Source: Roseimaritima sediminicola
GTDB lineage: Bacteria; Planctomycetota; Planctomycetia; Pirellulales; Pirellulaceae
DNA length: 64,000 bases
Direction of reading: 5' to 3'
NCBI RefSeq assembly: GCF_009618275.1
Contig: NZ_WIAD01000002.1
Coordinates: 1-64,000, forward strand
Notes under the pieces: generated by a model
What the model saw: the letters and a program-made list of their open reading frames with translations, nothing else
Told to the model about the DNA's origin: nothing
The model's database searches: none
Shown: positions 61,321 to 64,000 of the stretch, in pieces
Position numbering within the stretch: position 1 is the first letter of the stretch
Layout: every line of letters starts with the position of its first letter
Translations under genes and position numbers: made by a program

Positions 61321-61396
61321 CGACCGGCCCGAACGGTTTCGACCGGCCCGAACGGTTTCGACCGGCCCGCACGGGTGTCGACCGGCCCGAACGGTC
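61321..61396. repeat. Four tandem 19/20-base repeats between divergent gdhA and mgtC-like genes
   Basis: CGACCGGCCCGAACGGTTT and near copies start at about 61321, 61340, 61359 and 61379. The shared core is GACCGGCCCG(A/C)ACGG. They lie 160-240 bases upstream of the gdhA start and about 120-200 bases upstream of the mgtC-like start. They could be operator-like sites or simple slippage. Confidence 0.85.
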
Positions 61397-61518
61397 GGGA
61401 GCCTGAGACGGACGCGGGCGGCCCGTACTGTTGCGGGTAACCCATGAGTTTGTAACCTCATGCGAACCTCGGCAAGCGGGGCACCCGCTGGCCAGACCAA
61501 GCTTCCAGGAATCCACCC

Positions 61519-62067
61519 ATGTCGGAAATTCTCAAAAACCTCAACTTCGACGTCGGGATGTTCGTCAAACCGCTGTTAGCGATCGTTTGCGGGGCGATGC
61601 TGGGCCTAAATCGCGAACGGCGAGGCCGGGCCGCGGGTTTGCGCACGCAGACGCTGGTCGCACTGGGGTCCTGCGTCTTTACCATGTCGGCTCTGCTGCT
61701 GGTCGAACGTTACCCGGAAGCCAACTACGATCCGATCCGCGTGGTCGCCGGGATCGTCGGGGGGATCGGATTTTTGGGCGCCGGTTCGATCATCCAGTCG
61801 GGCCGTTCGGTTCGCGGAGTGACCACGGCCGCCACGGTTTGGCTCTCCGGCGCCATCGGAATCGTGTGCGGAATCGGGTGGTACGAGATGGCTGCGATCA
61901 CGCTGACCTTCACCATGATCACGCTGATCGGGCTGGGCAAACTGTCGCACCGCATCGAAGGCAAGCGGGGGGACGACGACGTGGTGGACGAAGTTACCGC
62001 CGCGGAGCTGCAGCGGCAACGCGAACATCAAGCACGCGTCCAGCAAAGCGCGGGCGGAGAGGGTTGA
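61519..62067 (+). CDS. MgtC/SapB family membrane protein
   Basis: 182 residues. Four or five transmembrane helices are seen: FVKPLLAIVCGAMLGLNRE, LRTQTLVALGSCVFTMSALL, VVAGIVGGIGFLGAGSII, TTAATVWLSGAIGIVCGIG and MAAITLTFTMITLIGL. GLNRERRGRAAGLRTQ and GGIGFLGAG are family marks. It is the short form; the C-terminal tail is soluble and polar and lacks a full ACT-like domain. MgtC proteins have roles in magnesium-limited growth or ATPase control; bacterial members differ, so the role here is open. Starts at ATG 61519. Confidence 0.93.
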   Translation: MSEILKNLNFDVGMFVKPLLAIVCGAMLGLNRERRGRAAGLRTQTLVALGSCVFTMSALLLVERYPEANYDPIRVVAGIVGGIGFLGAGSIIQSGRSVRGVTTAATVWLSGAIGIVCGIGWYEMAAITLTFTMITLIGLGKLSHRIEGKRGDDDVVDEVTAAELQRQREHQARVQQSAGGEG

Positions 62068-62136
62068 GCGGCGGTGCCGCGAGGGGGCCGGAGCGCGCGC
62101 GCCAGGGCGATCGTCGACCGTCCGCTGGAGGGGCGC

Positions 62137-63630
62137 TCAGTCGTCGGCCGCGCTGGCGTCCTTGATGACGAAGCGAGCCCGAAGGCGAGCGACTTCGCTG
62201 GCCAGTCCGGCGTCCTTCACCGAACGCAGCACTTCGTTGAAGTCCTTGTAAGCGGCGGGAGCTTCGTCCATCGGGTAGCGGCGACAATTGCTCAGGATAT
62301 CGTGCTGGTCCAGTTCCGCATCGATCGCCTGTTGATCCAGAACCCGCTTGGCGTGACGCCGCCCGAGCACGCGGCCCGCGCCGTGGTTGACGCTGTAGCA
62401 GGCCTGCCGAGCGTCTTTGTCGGCGACCATCACGGCCGAACCGTCCCGTGGGTTTCCCGGCAACAAGATGGGGTGGCCGCTCTGGGCAAACGGCGTGTCG
62501 CGGAGGGCGTGATGCCCACCGGGATAGGCTCGCGTGGCTCCCTTGCGGTGCACCCACGCCGGCCGTTGGTCGATGACTTCGCGGCGGGCGATGTTGTGGC
62601 TGATGAAGTACACCAACGATCCGGTGGTTCCGGGAATCACCTCCTGAAACGCTTCCAGGACCAGGGCGTTGATCAACAGGTGATTCACCGTGGCAAAGTT
62701 CGCCGCCAGCGCCATGTCATCCAAATACGCGTTGGCTTCGTCACTGCCCAACGGCGCGTAGACCAACTGCGGGTCGCCCGCCGGCAATGGGATGTGCCAG
62801 CGGGCAAACTTGTCCTGCAAGCCGCGGAACTGGCCGGAAGCCAATTGATGGCCCAACCCGCGGGATCCGCAGTGCGAGAGGAACGCCACATGGCGATCGC
62901 GGAGCCCAAATGTTTGGGCGACGCTGCGAGCCCGCGGATCGTCCTCGATCGCGACCACCTCGCATTCGCCAAAGTGATTGCCGCCACCGTAAGAACCCAG
63001 CTGGGTGACCTTCTCGGTGAACTTGGCCAGGGCGTGCTCGTCCAGCAAGCGTTCCAAACGCAGGGCCAATGCGTCGTGGGTATCGTCGTGTCCCCGATGG
63101 GCCGCGTCCTCGCAGCGCTCGGCCCACTCCGGTGGAATCCCCAGTTGCCGGCACACGTCCTCGCTAGCTCCCTCGACGACGACCTGTTGCCCCAACGCTC
63201 GGTCCACCGGGCGGGACTTCTTGACGGTTCGCTGGCCGCGTCCGGGGCCAGTGGGCGTACGCTGACAGATCGCCGAGATCAACTCGCGGCGAGTGCGGCG
63301 GTCCTCCACGGCCTCCTCCGGCAGGTCCAACTGCAACAGACTCATCGAACACTTGATGTCCACGCCCACCGGCCCCGGATAGATGTGCGTGGGCGAGACC
63401 ATCACACAGCCCACCGGCGCGCCGTAGCCGAGGTGTGCGTCGGGATTGAGCACCACGTCCGTCACGCCGGGAGCCAGCCGCGAATTGATCGCCTGCTGCA
63501 AGCAGGTCTCGTCGAAGGTCTCCCGGATTTTGGGCGTTCCGATCACCGTGATCGGCGACGTCGACCCGGTTGGCAGGATCGCGGTGGCTTCGCCGGTGGG
63601 AATCAACTTCGTAGGTACCGCAGCGGACAT
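62137..63630 (-). CDS. rtcB: RNA-splicing ligase RtcB
   Basis: GTP-dependent RNA ligase that joins 2',3'-cyclic phosphate or 3'-phosphate ends to 5'-OH ends. 497 residues from ATG 63630. Metal and guanylylation residues are intact: NPDAHLGYGAPVG, GPVGVDIKCSM, GGGNHFGECE, SHCGSRGLGH and the His-GMP region VNHGAGRVLGRRHAKR. The protein is close in length to the bacterial family. No rtcA or rtcR is adjacent and no archease gene is seen. The ATG is preceded by a weak AGAGA. Confidence 0.96.
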   Translation of the reverse strand: MSAAVPTKLIPTGEATAILPTGSTSPITVIGTPKIRETFDETCLQQAINSRLAPGVTDVVLNPDAHLGYGAPVGCVMVSPTHIYPGPVGVDIKCSMSLLQLDLPEEAVEDRRTRRELISAICQRTPTGPGRGQRTVKKSRPVDRALGQQVVVEGASEDVCRQLGIPPEWAERCEDAAHRGHDDTHDALALRLERLLDEHALAKFTEKVTQLGSYGGGNHFGECEVVAIEDDPRARSVAQTFGLRDRHVAFLSHCGSRGLGHQLASGQFRGLQDKFARWHIPLPAGDPQLVYAPLGSDEANAYLDDMALAANFATVNHLLINALVLEAFQEVIPGTTGSLVYFISHNIARREVIDQRPAWVHRKGATRAYPGGHHALRDTPFAQSGHPILLPGNPRDGSAVMVADKDARQACYSVNHGAGRVLGRRHAKRVLDQQAIDAELDQHDILSNCRRYPMDEAPAAYKDFNEVLRSVKDAGLASEVARLRARFVIKDASAADD

Positions 63631-63779
63631 ATTTATTTCTCTGGATGGATTCAAATCGCAGTCGGCACCGAAGCACTCGCCGCGGCCGACCCTGCGTGGG
63701 CTTAGACGGCGGCCCACACGACCAAGTTCACCGCAAATGGGCATGGAAGCTCAAGCGGCGGTTCTGGTAGGGTATTCCC

Positions 63780-64000
63780 ATGAACACGTTTGATCACTTT
63801 GCGTACGGCTCGAATCTTTCCACGGCCCGTCTCCGCGCCCGCTGTCCCAGCGCGATCCCGATCGCCGTGGGTTACATCCGGGGCCGCGCCCTGCGGTTCC
63901 ACAAACGCGGCCGCGACGGAACCGCCAAGGCCGACGCTTATTTTACCGGAAACCCTACCGACCTATTGTGGGGCGTCGTCTACCGTTGTGATCTGGCCGA
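63780..64000 (+). CDS. Gamma-glutamylcyclotransferase-like (AIG2/GGCT) protein, partial
   Basis: The first 73 codons of a gene cut by the window end. NTFDHFAYGSNLSTARLRARCPSA contains the YGSNL motif that forms the substrate pocket of the gamma-glutamylcyclotransferase fold, followed by HKRGRDGTAKADAYF and GVVYRCDL. The catalytic Glu lies later and is not in the window. The start ATG 63780 has GTAGGG nearby. It is divergent from rtcB. Confidence 0.85.
   Translation, partial: MNTFDHFAYGSNLSTARLRARCPSAIPIAVGYIRGRALRFHKRGRDGTAKADAYFTGNPTDLLWGVVYRCDLA

Noticed and set aside
61158-61445. N-terminal extension of glutamate dehydrogenase
   Set aside because: It is Pro/Gly/Arg-rich translation of the 19-base repeats; the family begins close to ATG 61157.
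1-64000. Mobile elements, prophage, tRNA or rRNA genes
   Set aside because: I looked for transposase and integrase motifs in the large frames and for tRNA-like cloverleafs in the gaps and found none that I can support.

Overview
This window is a piece of a high-GC chromosome that reads as Planctomycetota, most likely the Pirellulaceae. The evidence is two DUF1559 pseudopilin-like proteins with the FTLVELLVVIAIIG N-terminus, a formylglycine-type sulfatase, an SHD1 plus PQQ-propeller secreted protein, a Ser/Thr kinase with PAS domains, a tetrahydromethanopterin C1 gene (ftr), long Arg/Asp- or Asp/Tyr-rich exported proteins, and many dispersed and tandem intergenic repeats. I see no transposase, integrase, phage gene, rRNA, tRNA or CRISPR array, so this looks like resident chromosome and not an island.

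Layout. 1-9300: an exported tandem-esterase/propeller protein, lepA, a membrane protein, an unusual pair of low-complexity secreted proteins (Asp/Tyr-rich then Asp/Arg-rich), a rhodanese lipoprotein and a FAD oxidoreductase. 9300-16640: a methyltransferase beside a KptA-like protein lacking its second domain, ribosome GTPase rbgA, a small lipoprotein plus DUF1559 pair, and the minus-strand run apt, 5-formyl-THF cyclo-ligase, ftr. 17043-21333: a five-haem exported cytochrome c four bases upstream of a putative outer-membrane beta-barrel. 21436-33111: trpD, a nucleoside hydrolase with a possible leaderless promoter, a second DUF1559 gene behind a Fur-box-like palindrome, a phosphodiesterase family protein, an ECF sigma factor with an anti-sigma/VWA fusion, several repeat arrays, and polA. 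33286-43734: small planctomycete proteins, the kinase-PAS protein, then hpf, EIIA, HPr, EI, DUF2344 and RNase G. 44888-54361: thioredoxin lipoprotein, lipoprotein, comB, recQ, ftsH, rsgA. 54363-64000: inositol oxygenase, two small proteins, sulfatase, PQQ protein, gdhA, mgtC-like, rtcB and the start of a gamma-glutamylcyclotransferase-like gene.

How the genes work together. Housekeeping translation and quality-control genes (lepA, rbgA, hpf, RNase G, ftsH, rsgA, rtcB) alternate with envelope and secretion genes. The PTS genes lack any sugar permease and look regulatory. The ftr gene places formyl transfer on tetrahydromethanopterin next to a folate C1 gene. The sigma factor and the VWA protein, whose N-terminus looks like an anti-sigma factor, probably form one signalling pair.

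The strongest unexplained signals are the Asp/Tyr plus Asp/Arg secreted pair, the cytochrome-barrel operon, the KptA-like half protein, the sigma/anti-sigma-VWA fusion, and widespread short tandem repetition: in-frame in at least eight genes and as arrays in six or more intergenic regions, in two cases supplying the stop codon of the upstream gene. All functional calls come from reading motifs by eye; no database search was run.
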